Assembly (NCBI RefSeq): GCF_000004195.4
Contig: NC_030683.2
Span: forward strand, 79,570,910 to 79,634,909
Source: Xenopus tropicalis
Lineage: Eukaryota > Chordata > Amphibia > Anura > Pipidae
DNA: 64,000 nt
Reading direction: 5' to 3'
Numbering within the stretch: position 1 is the stretch's first letter; each line of letters opens with the position of its first letter. The notes under the pieces were generated by a model, which ran no database searches, was not told where the DNA came from, and saw nothing but the letters and a program-made list of their open reading frames with translations. Shown here piece after piece: positions 43,506-55,079 of the stretch. The translations under genes and the position numbers were made by a program.

Positions 43506-46500
43506 AGCTTTAAGATACTACGTGGTAACTAGGAAGTAAAATTACTGTTTAAAGTTGGTTTCTTTGACCCAACTCCAAATTTTAACCATGCCTAGGACAA
43601 TGCCAACTGCTGAAGCATAGTATGACATTCCACGCAAATATTCTTTCTCTTTATATCATCAAGAAGTAGGTTCAAGTTCAGAACAGAATTTTGAGCTGAA
43701 TTATGAGCAAGTGCTTTTTCATACTGGCCACTGAAACTTATCCAGAACTGATGATTAATTAAACTGATTTGTTTTTTGGCGGTATCTGGCCAGTCACTTG
43801 TCCTAGATATGCTGCTTAACATACACAAAGGGACATATTTTGCCAAATACCAGAGCTGCTATTTTCATAAAAATTGAAGAAACGAAGGAGCTGTTTGGTC
43901 ATTTATTTGCTGTGTTATCTAGAACAGAGATTCCCAGACTGTAGATCTGATCCTATGGAGAGGCCAAACAACTGATGGAGTTCCAACTTGAAAGCCTACA
44001 ATGGTGAACTATGCCATGTATACTTATAAATGGCTTAGATCTTCAAAACATTGTAGTATAATGGATTAAATAAAAATCTTGTATGAGTTATTGAACATAG
44101 GCTGACTACAAAGAGGATGTTTGAACCCAAGAATCTCTGCTGTTGACCCTGATGTTTAATCTTCAGCATACTTAAATAACACCACTAGAGATTATTTGCT
44201 TTCCATAGCCTGTTCATACATCCATCTGCTGCAAAACTCTAATTGGCACAGTCTTATCTAATGCTTTTTAAATCATGTTTACAGCATTATTGGTTTTGCA
44301 CTGTATGTTAAGATGGAAGAGTGTTTTGTAAAACTTTTTATTTGGGAGGGGTTATTTTGTTTTTTGGTTAACACGTGAAATTCCATTTTATAGTGGGAAA
44401 TGCCTTACATGCTTATATTTGTTCCTGTTTTTAAAATAATAACCTGATGTTAAAGGGGAACTTTTCAAGAGGCAGATTTAATAAAATCTGAACTGTTATT
44501 AATGCTTCCCTAATTGTCAGGAACATTAGAAGGTTGTTTCAAGGTTGGGTGGTCAGTCCCTCCCCCCTTACTGGGTCATTTAGGGCTTATTTTAGTCATA
44601 ACTTAGAGGTGGTGAAAGTAAGTGTTATGGGATTGGTATTCCGATATGTAAATTTTGTTTGGTATCTTCTTAGGTATTGGTCTTGAGAGGTAGAGGGTTC
44701 AGAGTAGGCTTACCTTATCCCATTTGCCCAGTTGAGCTCTACTAGATTTAAATGGTTAAATCTGTAATTTACAGTTGTGTTAATTGTGCTAAATTGGGCT
44801 ATTGCATGCAGCTAAAACATAGGTGGTGCCAGGGAACACAGAGGTAAAAAGTCATTAACTCTAACTGAACGATGAGACTTACAATGGCTCAACAAAAAGG
44901 AGCTGCAACCAGTAATCAGTGGGTCCCTGGTTCTAGACCAGGAAGTTCCTCACAGACCTTCTGTCTACCTCTGACCTCAGCCTTTTTTTCATACTTTACC
45001 CTTAGATACAATTAATTATCTTTCTATAACATAGCACCTCTGTCATTCCACCACGTGGCCAGTGGCTGTACTACTTTCAGGTGCTGTTTTGGGAGGTGCA
45101 GGATGGGTGTCACCTCATCTTGGCTCTACAGACCATGAGTACTCTGATATCCTTACATTTTATAGTTACTATTTAAAGATGTCTGTGCATTGGTAGCTTT
45201 TTTTCCTTTGCTTATAGGAATACCGTCATGGGAAAACGCATCAATTAATAGAGCTTCTCCAGCAGAATCCTGCATTGAAATCTGTTTTTAAACAATGCAA
45301 ACAGAATATTTATATTTAATTTTGAAATTTCACATGGGGCTAGCCATATTTTTCATTTCCCAGGGTTCTACAACCATGTGTCCTGATAAACTTCAGTCAC
45401 ACTTTACTGCTGAGCTGCAAGTTGGAGTGATATCACCCCGCCCCCACCCAGTAGCCGATCAGCAGAACAAGGGACGGTAGCAGCTCCAGAAGACTAGCAC
45501 TCAATAGTAAGAAATCCAAGAAGTTACTCCTCTAGTTACATGGGAGTAGGAGAAACAATAGGATATCTGACAGCAGTTCTAATGTTTAGCGCTGACTCTT
45601 TCTGAAAGCTCAGACTCAGACACAATGCGCTGAGATGGCTGCCTACACACCACCAAAAAAAATGAATTTGTTGGTTTAAAAATAAAATTGTAAATGGTAG
45701 AGTGGATTATTTGCTTTGTAAACAGTGTAATCATGGCAAAATCCCTTTAAGTAAAGGCATGCGCTAATACTTTAGAGCCAAACAGTGACTTGTAAAATAT
45801 TTGAACTCTTTTTTTATTACTAAATACCTGACAAATGTACCTGTAATGTTTTACAGGATTTAGTAAATACAACCCTACAGCATTCATAAAAAGATGCATT
45901 TGGTGCTTTCTCTTGTGATAACAGGTTATTGAGCCAATAATACGGCAATTACCAAAGCTGCTATGCAGATTCTGTACAGATATAACTTTACGACACAGAG
46001 GCAATAGTAACTGTACTAATCATACAGTTTATGGGGTTTCTGGTCAGCAAAGAGTACGAGATAAGAAGAAATATACAACACACAATAAACTGCAGGTTTA
46101 TTGAAGTCATTAGAGATTTAAGTGTTTACAACATATTCTCAAAGTATTGTTTTTTTTTTTGCTTAATGAAAACACAAATCCATTTCAAATACACAAGAAA
46201 GTCAGAATTCTCTGGTGAATTGAACAAGTGAAATTTTCTCCGCCAATAAAAATAATTCACACTTGTTGTAAAGAATGTATGATCTGATCCTTTATCCTCT
46301 GCCCTTTCAAGTGATTCATTTGTTTAGATCTTTTTCTTCTTCCTGATTGCTTTGTTCTTGTATAACGTCAATGAGATTAATTGTTCTCAGAAAAGTAGTT
46401 TCGGCAAAACAACATTATGATAGTCTCTTAAATCTTTCATTTAAATAGTATTAATTTTGTTAATTCCTCTATCTTGCCAAATAAATAAACAAATGATTAT

Positions 46501-46640
46501 TCTATTATTTTGAAGCTGAACTGTGACTTGCTGAAAAAGCTGAAAAATGGCATATTGTACAAATTGATGAATATAATAGTATATAGTAATGGTTTAGAAG
46601 CCAAATATATCTATAAATCCAGAACTGTGTTCTGCTAAAT
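43506..46640. other. Non-coding DNA, nothing recognised
   Basis: Three kilobases with only short open frames. No terminal repeats or RNA genes were detected. Confidence 0.4.
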
Positions 46641-46679
46641 GAGGAGTAAAAAACATTCTAGACAAGGGGGGGCCTGCTC

Positions 46680-47060
46680 ACAGCTACAAGACATATCTCC
46701 TTCACAACCAGGCTACATCCAGGACAAGAGGAGGCACAGCAAAAGTAGACCAAAAGAAGAAAATAGACCCAAATGATACGGTGTCACATTTTCTTCACTG
46801 CAAACACCCAGATCATGCTGATAAAGAGGTTCAAGATGGTGGTCCTGGCCTAGTGTTCCTAATGCTCTTGCTCAATCTTCAGTAAGTGACTCTACGGATA
46901 ATCTCCCTCAAAGAAAAGCACTTCTGGAGGATGAAAATAATTTACTTCCCTACATGAAAACCATGACAACAGGGAAAAGAGACAAAATTTCTAAATCAGA
47001 GAAATTCCAAATACAATCTCAACGTCAGATTTCCGTACCTATGTCAGAGGTCTGTTCTCA
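46680..47060 (+). other. Possible retroelement ORF1 remnant
   Basis: One frame reads KKKIDPNDTVSHFLHCKHPD followed by HADKEVQDGGPGL, and a shifted frame continues SDSTDNLPQRKALLEDENN. The charged composition and frameshifts resemble a decayed LINE ORF1, but I recognise no domain. It could equally be chance or an old host pseudogene. Confidence 0.2.
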
Positions 47061-47228
47061 TTAGTACAAAATTGCCTCCAGATAGATAGGGCTCATTGAA
47101 TCTTAGGTACCAATAATACCACTTTGCCTAAATATGTGGTGGTAAGACTTACTAATTTAATTATAAATATTTAATTATTAATTTGAAATCAAAGACTCCA
47201 GAATTTTCCTAAAGATATGGAAGTACTG

Positions 47229-47432
47229 TAGGTAGGAGAGGCCAGAGGACAGGAGTGCAGGTAGGTAGGTAGGAGAGGCCAGAGGGCAGGAGTGCAGGTA
47301 GGTAGGTAGGAGAGGCCAGAGGACAGGAGTGCAGGTAGGTAGGTAGGAGAGGACAGAAGTGCAGGTAGGTGGGTAGGAGAGGCCAGATGACAGAAGTGCA
47401 TGTAGGTGGGTAGGAGAGGCTAGAGGACAGGT
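47229..47432. repeat. 37-bp minisatellite, about 5 copies
   Basis: The unit contains GTAGGTAGGAGAGGCCAGAG followed by GACAGGAGTGCAG. Copies differ by a few substitutions and one is internally shortened. The proline/serine-rich minus-strand open frames are repeat translation. Confidence 0.93.
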
Positions 47433-47582
47433 CATTGGGTGGAAGGAAGGGGTGGGAGGGCGGGGGCTTGGGTGGAAGGAAGGGGTGGGAGGGCGGGGGC
47501 TTGGGTGGAAGGAAGGGGTGGGAGGGCGGGGGCTTGGGTTGAAGGAAGGGGTGGGAGGGCGGGGGCTTGGGTGGAAGGAAGC
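47433..47582. repeat. 33-bp G-rich minisatellite, about 4.4 copies
   Basis: The unit contains GGGTGGAAGGAAGGGGTGGG followed by AGGGCGGGGGCTT. It is almost perfectly conserved and abuts the 37-bp array. Because 33 is divisible by 3, frames on both strands stay open as 11-residue repeats (GRGGRAGAWVE on plus, LPSTQAPALPP on minus); these are not genes. G-runs could form quadruplexes. Confidence 0.95.
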
Positions 47583-49195
47583 CCAATATGTATAGGTTTA
47601 CCTAAATATGTGGCATGTAGGGGCCCAAATGGGAACATACCCCCATATGATGTGTCATTTCAGAAAATCAACACATTTACATCCTTTATGTAGGATAATG
47701 CTACAAAAAAAGTATGCTTACCCTAGAAAGCCATATATTTTTGGAAAGTACACTTTCCCCTAAATCTAAAATGGGTACTCATGTCTTTCTACTCCAAAGA
47801 ACCAAGCCGTACAGCTTTCCTAAGTCTGCCGATTTTTATGATATTTCAGAAAATCGCCTAAAAATGTTGAAGTTTTTATTTATCTCACACAATTTCTTGC
47901 ATACAAAGGCAAATCACCGCAAATAGGAACACCTAAGGTCTACTGAACAGTTTGATGCCTAATATGCAATATGTATTACTGGGTAAATTTAAGGAGTAGC
48001 CCATAAACATTACTTTATTTAATAGTGCCCCTGCCATGTATCCAATTGCCCCCCACAGCCCGGGAGAGTGCATGAGCCTTACTAATAAATGTTATTCTGT
48101 AAAAGGAAAAAGTATTGGTATTTTTTTATTTGGGGGTTCTCAGTGAATAAAAAGTGTATTTTTGCTGGCAGCCCCGCATAAATGCCAAACCCTGGGTCTG
48201 TGTCTCCCAACCAGCACTAGGAGTAAAGGCACCTACAAAGCCCATTTTAGGGGAAAATTCTCCTAATTCACTAAAATCAGTGACCGAAACAACATCCCCT
48301 AGTCTTGGGGAGGGGAGCCATCCAACTATTTCCCCTCTTTTTTAGCTAATATAAGGGTTTTTAGGCAAAAGACATGCATGCTTACGTCTCACCACAAAGC
48401 CAACCAACAGACTGTACCAACTGTCACATTCCTAGGTGTGAAGCCACCTCTCATCACATGACAGGTGCTGCTGTTAAAGGGAAAGTGTACCCTGTTGATG
48501 AGATTTATATGGGCTTTATTTGCCCTTAGATGTGCAGCACATACATAGCTTATTCTGTACACAGAGCATTGCCTTGTATGTGTGGCCTATTGAGTCAGCC
48601 CAGTTACTGTGCTTGGCCAGCCATATCTGCCATATCTGTTGGAAAGGTCCACTCATTCATCAGCCATGGTTTCACTCGCTGCTGCTAGTGCTGTTGCTAA
48701 GTCTGTGTAACCGGGGGGTCCTTAGCTTGTAGAGTGTCCCTTCCTTAGCCTGTGAATAGTGGTGAGAGATGGGGGTGACACTCAGCCTCAACAATAGGCC
48801 GGGCTTTGTCTTTAGTAGGGGAAATGGTATATACAGGTATGTAGGGGGGGCAGGTTTATTTTAGTCAGGGGGCAGATGGGTGGGGCAACAGCACAAATCA
48901 TTCATTACTCTGGCAGTGACCGGGATGCTTGGCTGTTGGGCCTTGAACTATTCTCTAAGTATAATCTGTTGAATCTGGGATAACAGGAAGTGGCACTGCA
49001 CCCAGACCCATGCCAGTAACACAATATGCCGTGCATGTTACACAAACCCCCATATCACAGGAAACCCTGAGTTGGTTACTCCCCCTATCCCAATCACTCA
49101 GTCCTCTTTGGCATAAAAAGTGAGTTAGAGAGAGACAGATGTAACCCTTTCTTGGCTGTAACAAGCCAACAGCACGGCTAGATAGGCCTTGAGCA
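47583..49195. other. Non-coding DNA, nothing recognised
   Basis: The motif CCTAAATATGTGG occurs on both sides of the minisatellites (47127 and 47599), suggesting the arrays grew inside a small duplicated sequence. No gene was seen. Confidence 0.35.
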
Positions 49196-49199
49196 TGGG

Positions 49200-50065
49200 G
49201 TACACGTGACTCAGTCCTTCAGGATGGGCCTTCGCTATGTGGAAGTAACCAAACGGAGCTATGGTGTAGTGCAACTACAACCCACTGTAGCTGTGTGCAG
49301 TGCAGAATAACAAATGGGAGCCAGAAGGTTCTTGTAGTTTAACAGTAGAACTGGTTTATTTTCAGCAACAAGCAACTTGCAGGGTTATGCAATATACTCA
49401 CACATCAGTTAGCATAGCAGTCTCTGAGGACAGCACAGAGAGGGTGCACACCCGCTCCTCCCAACTCCCCTTGAGCCTGGGCAGGATCAGTGCCACCGGT
49501 TCAGTTGCTCACTCTGTGGAACAGTCAGCTGGATACCACACTCCTCGGCCCCACGGCAACTTTGGATCAGGGTTCAAACTACCTGCCTCCTAGGTCTAAA
49601 CCGTGGCCCTACACTAAGGCAACAGTGCCTGTCTGGAAGGGTACTCCCACAGCTACTTTCCTCTGAGCCAAACTGCTCGTGCTCTCTTCCCTCACTATCT
49701 CACTTTCCTAGAAAGTGCTCCACAAAACTTGCTATATAACTGGTCCTCATTCACGGGGTCCCTGTCCCCGATTTCACCAGAGTGGCTGACACACTCTGGG
49801 GCACATGGCTTTACTGGGGCCTAGTTCCTTTGCCTCCAGCACAGTGCTCCTTCCCCTGTGAACACAGGCAGCCAAAGAGACAGACCCACCCCCTGCTAAG
49901 CACTATATCAGAGTGCCAAGGGAGTGGTCTCCCTGTTAACCAATAATCACACATATGAACTCAAAACTGATACATGGGTCTTTGCCCAGTAACAGCACAA
50001 AACCAGGAAGCTGCAGGGTTTAAAGCCATAGGGACTAGTTAACCCTATGGATCCCTACACAGAGA
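49200..50065 (-). repeat. LTR-like dispersed repeat, copy 2
   Basis: This is colinear with 2570-3392: GGGCCTTCGCTATGTGGAAG, CTACAACCCACTG, CTAGAAAGTGCT, CCTCATTCACGGGGTCCCTG, AAGCACTATATCAGAGTG, and GTTAACCCTATGGATCCCTA at the right edge. On the minus strand it begins TGTGTAGGGATCC. A solo LTR is the simplest reading, but no duplication or polyadenylation signal was established. Confidence 0.4.
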
Positions 50066-50169
50066 AAGAGTGAGTGAGAGTGAAGAAACCTATTTGCTCT
50101 TTTCCATGATGCCCCTCCCCCATCCCCTCCCAACCCTTTGCTTGACATATGCTTTTATAGTGGCGCCAG

Positions 50170-50460
50170 TGACCAGTGGGCCCCACAAATGCCATTCTGC
50201 CCCTACCCCATATACCACCCATAACCCAACAAATGCCATTCTGCCCCTACCCCATATACCACCCATAACCCCACAAATGCCATTCTGCCCCTACCCCACA
50301 TACCCCCTTAACTCCGCAAATGGTATTCTGCCGCTACCCCACATACCCCCCCTTAGCTCCAAAAATGCCATTCTGCCTCTACCCCACATACCCCCTTAAC
50401 GCCACAAATGCCATTCTGCCCCAACCCCACATACCCCTTAACCCCACAAATGCCATTCTT
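50170..50460. repeat. About 43-bp minisatellite, 6-7 copies
   Basis: The unit contains CCACAAATGCCATTCTGCCC followed by CTACCCCATATACC. The plus-strand open frame over it is repeat translation. Confidence 0.93.
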
Positions 50461-50829
50461 TATTAACAATAAAGCTTAACAGAACATGTAAGTGCAGCGG
50501 TGCCTGTATTCTTTCTTGGATTGATGCTGCATTGTGGGTAACAGGTAAGTCTGAGGGCAAATAAGGTATCGGCTCCCCCATAGAACTACCCGATAAGCTT
50601 GTCAGGTTGCCTTAGGACAGATATGGGGGGTATTAAGGATTTTGTTGGGGAGAGGAAATTTAGACTTAAGATCTTGGAACAATATCATTTTGCCTCTCTG
50701 TTGAATCAGTTGTATGTATGTAATTTTCTCTTCTATCCAACAGCTGTGGGGCCGGAACTACTCAAGTGTTTATGTGTGTGTTACGCCATAGTGGGATGAG
50801 CAGTATTGTTGGGCTCTGGGGTGGTACTG

Positions 50830-51135
50830 TACAATTTTAATAAAAACTGCACAAGGCTATAAACAAATAAATTAATAAACAAGTGAATAAATAGTAAGTA
50901 CTAAGTTTGATAAACACGTGTTATAATAAATAGTGAGGATCAAAAGCCGTACCAAAGTACAGCTGGGACCCAGGTGTAAAAACCCCGGGTCAATCAATAG
51001 GTACTTAATCTGCCTATGATTAAGTACATTCGTGTACGAAACGCGTCAGGCGTTTTTGTTTTTAAATGGATAAATAAAGATTGAACTTTAAAGTATATCC
51101 TGGTGTCCGGAGTGTCTGGCGCTACCTTTGAAAAA
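50830..51135 (+). mobile_element. SINE-like retroelement with 15-bp target duplication
   Basis: The 306-bp insert is bracketed by the perfect direct repeat TCTGGGGTGGTACTG (50815-50829 and 51136-51150) and ends in a short A run (TTTGAAAAA). That is the signature of LINE-machinery retroposition. Inside are a 10-bp perfect hairpin (GTACTTAATC/GATTAAGTAC, about 51002-51028), then GTGTACGAAACGCGTCAGGC, reminiscent of the 3' half of a hammerhead ribozyme, and AATAAAG. It is related to the fragment at 10.74-10.93 kb. No A and B boxes of a tRNA-type promoter were identified. Confidence 0.75.
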
Positions 51136-51419
51136 TCTGGGGTGGTACTGCACTGTTTGCCAGGCTTTTACTCTTGCTTTTATTGATGGCGAATATTCTG
51201 TAGGATATTTAGTGTCTCTGTAAAGCAGATTGTTTGGCTCCTCCATAGAGCCCCATCACAAGGAGGGGTGCCCCGTGTGTCAGGGATGGATTGGCCCAGT
51301 TCGGAGCACAGTAAGTTGTGATGCAGGGGGTTATAGAAAAGATTCGGTGCTGATAGCCCTCCTTAACCGGGTGGAAGTTGTAGGGTATGTAAAGCCAGTC
51401 TAGGGGAGCTGACTATAAC

Positions 51420-51871
51420 TAGTGATGTAGCGAACATCGCCGAAAATGTTCGCGAACCCGTTCGCGGACTTTCGCCAAAACTCGCGAATATTCGCGAACT
51501 TTGCGAACCCCATAGACTTCAATGGGAAGGCGGACTTTAAAACCTAGAAAAGCCATTTCTGGCCAGAAAACTGATTTTAAAGTTGTTTAAAGGGTGCCAC
51601 AACCTGGACAGTGGCATGCAGGAGGGGGATCAAGGGCAAAAACTTCTCTGAAAAATACTTTGTAAAAAAAACGCCAAAAAAAAAAAACGCCAAAAAATAA
51701 CGCCAAAAAAAAAACGCAAGCTATTCCTATGTATATGCATAGGCGATAAAACAAAGCGAAAAAATGCGGTGGAAAAACCAAGGCGAAAAAACGCGGCGCC
51801 AAAAAAAAACGCGGCGAACCCAAAATGTTCGCGTGAATTTGTTCGCCGGCGAACTGTTCACTACATCTCTA
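51420..51871. mobile_element. hAT-like MITE, 452 bp, relative of the CR1-nested element
   Basis: The ends TAGTGATGTAGCGAAC and GTTCACTACATCTCTA are inverted repeats. The perfect 8-bp duplication ACTATAAC lies at 51412-51419 and 51872-51879. About 130 bp after the left end (AACCTAGAAAAGCCATTTCT onward) match the 41.84-kb end of the 1074-bp element in opposite orientation. The interior differs, with simple AACGCCAAAAAA-type repeats. No coding capacity. Confidence 0.92.
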
Positions 51872-51974
51872 ACTATAACCTGCAAATCCTTTAGCTACAC
51901 TCAAGCCGCAATATTCCCTAACCCTCAAAGCCATAACCCACTCCAAATCCTGTCCCGTAAAACATTACAGGTGT

Positions 51975-52155
51975 TATGTAGAGTAACATTGTGAGACAAT
52001 TTGCAATTGGTCTTCATTTTTTATGATTTGTAGTTTTCTAATTATTTCAATTTTTCTTAAGCAGCTCTCCAGTTGTTATTTTCAGCAGCTATCTGGTTGC
52101 TAGGATACAGATTACCTTAGTAACCAGACAGTGTTTTGGATAAGAGACGTTCTGC
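51975..52155. mobile_element. T2/Kolobok-type MITE fragment
   Basis: It includes GTGAGACAATTTGCAATTGG, TCTTCATTTTTTATGATTTG, GCAGCTCTCCAGTTGTTATT and CTGGTTGCTAGGATACAGAT, colinear with the T2 body at 58.75-58.87 kb. Both termini are missing. Confidence 0.65.
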
Positions 52156-52812
52156 CATACTGAACTTTATTAGGGCAGGTGAATGACATGATATACCCAA
52201 ATAACCTCAGACTCAGGGTGGGTTTGCTGTTATAAATCTATCCATGTATTTTTTTATTTATATCATATATTATCTTGTCTTTTGATACAGATCCAGTTTT
52301 AGCACTTTGTTACTCAGGTTATACACAGAAAAAAAAAAAGAATAACATTCAAATGGTATTCTTAATGAATTCAAACTCACATCCACACTCCTACATCAGT
52401 AAATGGGAGAAAGAGCTTCACTACAAAATTAACTTTTACAGATGTCAAAGTATGTGAGAAAACGCTGCTGAAAGTCCCATATATCCCATATGCCCATATG
52501 TGTCACCATTCAAGAGAGCATATAATATAAATATATATTCATCCCAATTAGTGAGACGAGAATCTTGTAATCTTAGCATAGATATAGAAAATCAGCCCAT
52601 TACTAAGCTATTATTTACTGCATCTTCCTATGTTTTCTAAAACTACAGTTGTGCAAGGCAGTCTCTAGTTCTTTCCTGTTTTTATTAAGTTTTACTCAAC
52701 CTTTATATTTCAATAAATAATTATATATATGCTATTTCTTTAAGGGTTGTACTACACCTCTGTGTTATCACCTTGTTAAAGGATCATAAACCTCCTTTCT
52801 GAGATATTATGA
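52156..52812. other. Non-coding DNA, nothing recognised
   Basis: No repeat ends or coding signature seen. Confidence 0.35.
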
Positions 52813-52820
52813 ATTCTAAT

Positions 52821-52981
52821 TAGTGATGAGCAAATCTCTACCGTTTTGCTTTGCCGAAATGGTAAAGTCAATGGGCATTTTCCCCTGGCGACTTTTGCCA
52901 TATCATACAACTTTTTGTGGCTATTGTCTATGGGCTTTTTTTTCATGGCAAAACCTGGCAAAAAAATTTGACTCATCACTA
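52821..52981. mobile_element. hAT-like MITE (TAGTGATGAG family), short copy
   Basis: The ends TAGTGATGAGCAAAT and TTTGACTCATCACTA are inverted repeats. The interior has GGCGACTTTTGCC-like sequence. The flanks ATTCTAAT and CAACAAGT do not match, so the target duplication is not visible. Confidence 0.55.
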
Positions 52982-53588
52982 CAACAAGTTACTTATGTGT
53001 ACATGTAAATGATGTGTGCCACAAGCATGCACATGTGGGATCTAGTAACTAGAAGTAGTGTGCAAAGTGCCAAAAAAAGGCCAAATTTAGATCTTTTTTT
53101 CAGTCTTTGCACACTGCACTCTTGCACCCCTTAGTTCTCCAGCACTTGCACCCCAGGAATTAGTAAAGGCCCCTATGATACAGAAACAGAAATGCAGAAT
53201 AAATACAGAAGCATGTCAAATAACAAACATAAAGCTTTTGTCTGAAGAACATATACACCTTAATATAATATTTAGCCTGTCATCCAGTATGTACTTAATG
53301 GAGGATCCATGTGCAACAATATTGTCCTTGAAAATGGCAGGATAATATGATATTAGGAGGATCCCTGTGACTGTGTTAAAGCACAGCATGCCTTGTAAAA
53401 CTGAATTTGGTTACAAATATATTTAGCAGCAGCAGGTTCAGTTTTTTAAAAAAATGAGTAAGTAACTAAATCTTTTTAAAAAATTTGATCAAAAAAAGTT
53501 TGAACTGAACCTCATTGCTAGGGATAAGCAAACAATAAATTTTGCAGCAAAATTTGAGGTCTTGCTAAATCTGCGCTAGAATTACCAC
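52982..53588. other. Non-coding DNA, nothing recognised
   Basis: No repeat ends or coding signature seen. Confidence 0.35.
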
Positions 53589-53591
53589 TAT

Positions 53592-54254
53592 AGGGTTGAT
53601 TCACTAAAGTGCGATAACGCTTATCGCATGCTTTTTTGCGTTAAAACTGACGCAAAAAAAAAACTGCACGATTTGCTAAAGCATTATTACATGCGTTAAG
53701 TTGCATATCGCATGCGTTAAATAGCGTGCAACCGAATGCGTTAATTTTAACGCATTGTGTTAATTAGCGTGCAGAAATAATACTAACGCTGATTCACAAA
53801 CACTTAGATACGCAAAATATCGCATTAGTCTGTGCGAAAATTAACACCTACTTAGGACAAGCGGTAATTATAGAAAAGTACAGTTTATGAGCTTTTGGCA
53901 ACAAAATATGGACTTTGCAGTGTTATTCATTCAAGTATGTGTTGGCCCTAGAGTGATGTAGCCTCCAGTTTGCAGTAGTTTTCCGAAAGTAATGGCGTGT
54001 ATGGCTAATAGGGTGTGCGTTTTTTCGCATGCGGTGACAATTTGCCGCGCTGCGTTAATTAGCGCGCATTGCGTCAAATACCACACGAAAATAGTCTTTG
54101 CGACTTAAATAACGCAAACAGCATCGCATCTAAATTAACACAAGTATCCTTTTAGTGAATCATGCGTTAAGACGCGAAAAATAAGACGTGATAAAAATTT
54201 TAACGCATGCTATAAATAGCGCTCAAAAATATCGACCTTTAGTGAATAAACCCT
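53592..54254 (+). mobile_element. PIF/Harbinger MITE, copy 2
   Basis: The ends AGGGTTGATTCACTAAAG and CTTTAGTGAATAAACCCT (preceding base included) are inverted repeats, flanked by TAT at 53589-53591 and 54255-54257. The interior has many GCGTTAA motifs. A degenerate coding trace reads TCAAGTATGTGTTGGCCCTA followed by GAGTGATGTAGCCTCCAGTT, corresponding to the VCxxPxVMHPRV start of the transposase in copy 1. Closely related to copy 3. Confidence 0.8.
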
Positions 54255-54257
54255 TAT

Positions 54258-54805
54258 GCAGAAAAAATGCTGATGTAGTTTCACATCTACACAGTACATC
54301 TACACATACAACACTACCTGTTGTATAAAATCTACGCCATCCACTCCCCTCAACTTACAAACACCTACTCAGTCTAACAACTTTCTGTGCCACCTGTTCC
54401 CAGTCACACCACCATTGGCTCACTGATGCCCTGAATGATACCAGCAAGCAACCATATTGATAAAGGAGAACTACAGCTCCCTGTACTTTCATCATCCATC
54501 ATCTTTATTCCTATTGCTGCTTAAAATTCTCCTTTATCACTACTCATTCGGCTGAGTAGTGATAAAGGAAAAGCAACAGAGAACTTAAAATGACTGTAGG
54601 GGTATTGTGCATTTTATGCTTGAGGATCAATCTGTATGCACCAACCCAGTCTCTCTCTCTGCCAGAAAACTCAGAAAGTGATCATTAACTGGGGGGGTTC
54701 AGTTAAATCCTCATACCTATATACAACAAGGCCTAACAATTAAAGGGAAACTTGTAACAGGAAGAAGTGTGGGAGTAAATGATGCATGCCCATGGTTTGA
54801 GTGTG
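54258..54805. other. Non-coding DNA, nothing recognised
   Basis: A small hairpin lies at 54510-54580 (CTCCTTTATCACTACTCATT with GAGTAGTGATAAAGGA). No gene was seen. Confidence 0.35.
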
Positions 54806-54813
54806 AGCACAAT

Positions 54814-55071
54814 CAGGGCTGGAACTAGGGGTAGGCAGGAGAGGCACCTGCCTAGGCCACAACAGTGGATGGGCGCCAGGCAGGTACCTCTGCTTTCACT
54901 TACCCCTATTTCCATGCCCTTTACCCCCACCGCACACCCTATTCCAGCGGCCCCCACAGCCCTCCCACCCGTGTGTGTGCATAAGTTTGCTCGCTTGCAC
55001 ACCCATGGGAAGGGTAGTGGGCCAAGCTGGCTGACTTGCCTAGGGTGCCCAGCTGGCTTAGCCTGCTACTG
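54814..55071. mobile_element. hAT-like element with AGCACAAT duplication
   Basis: It starts CAGGGCTGGAACTAGGGGTA and ends TTAGCCTGCTACTG, flanked by the perfect 8-bp repeat AGCACAAT (54806-54813 and 55072-55079). The CAGGG start and 8-bp duplication fit hAT. Open frames on both strands across it are chance. Confidence 0.75.
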
Positions 55072-55079
55072 AGCACAAT

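Noticed and set aside
47178..47693. Proline-rich and glycine/arginine-rich proteins over the minisatellites
   Set aside because: The units keep frames open only because of their length and composition. There is no start context or conserved flank.
51000..51060. Complete hammerhead ribozyme in the SINE-like element
   Set aside because: GAAACGCGTC and a hairpin are present, but no CUGANGA box is in the right place, so an active ribozyme cannot be claimed for this copy.
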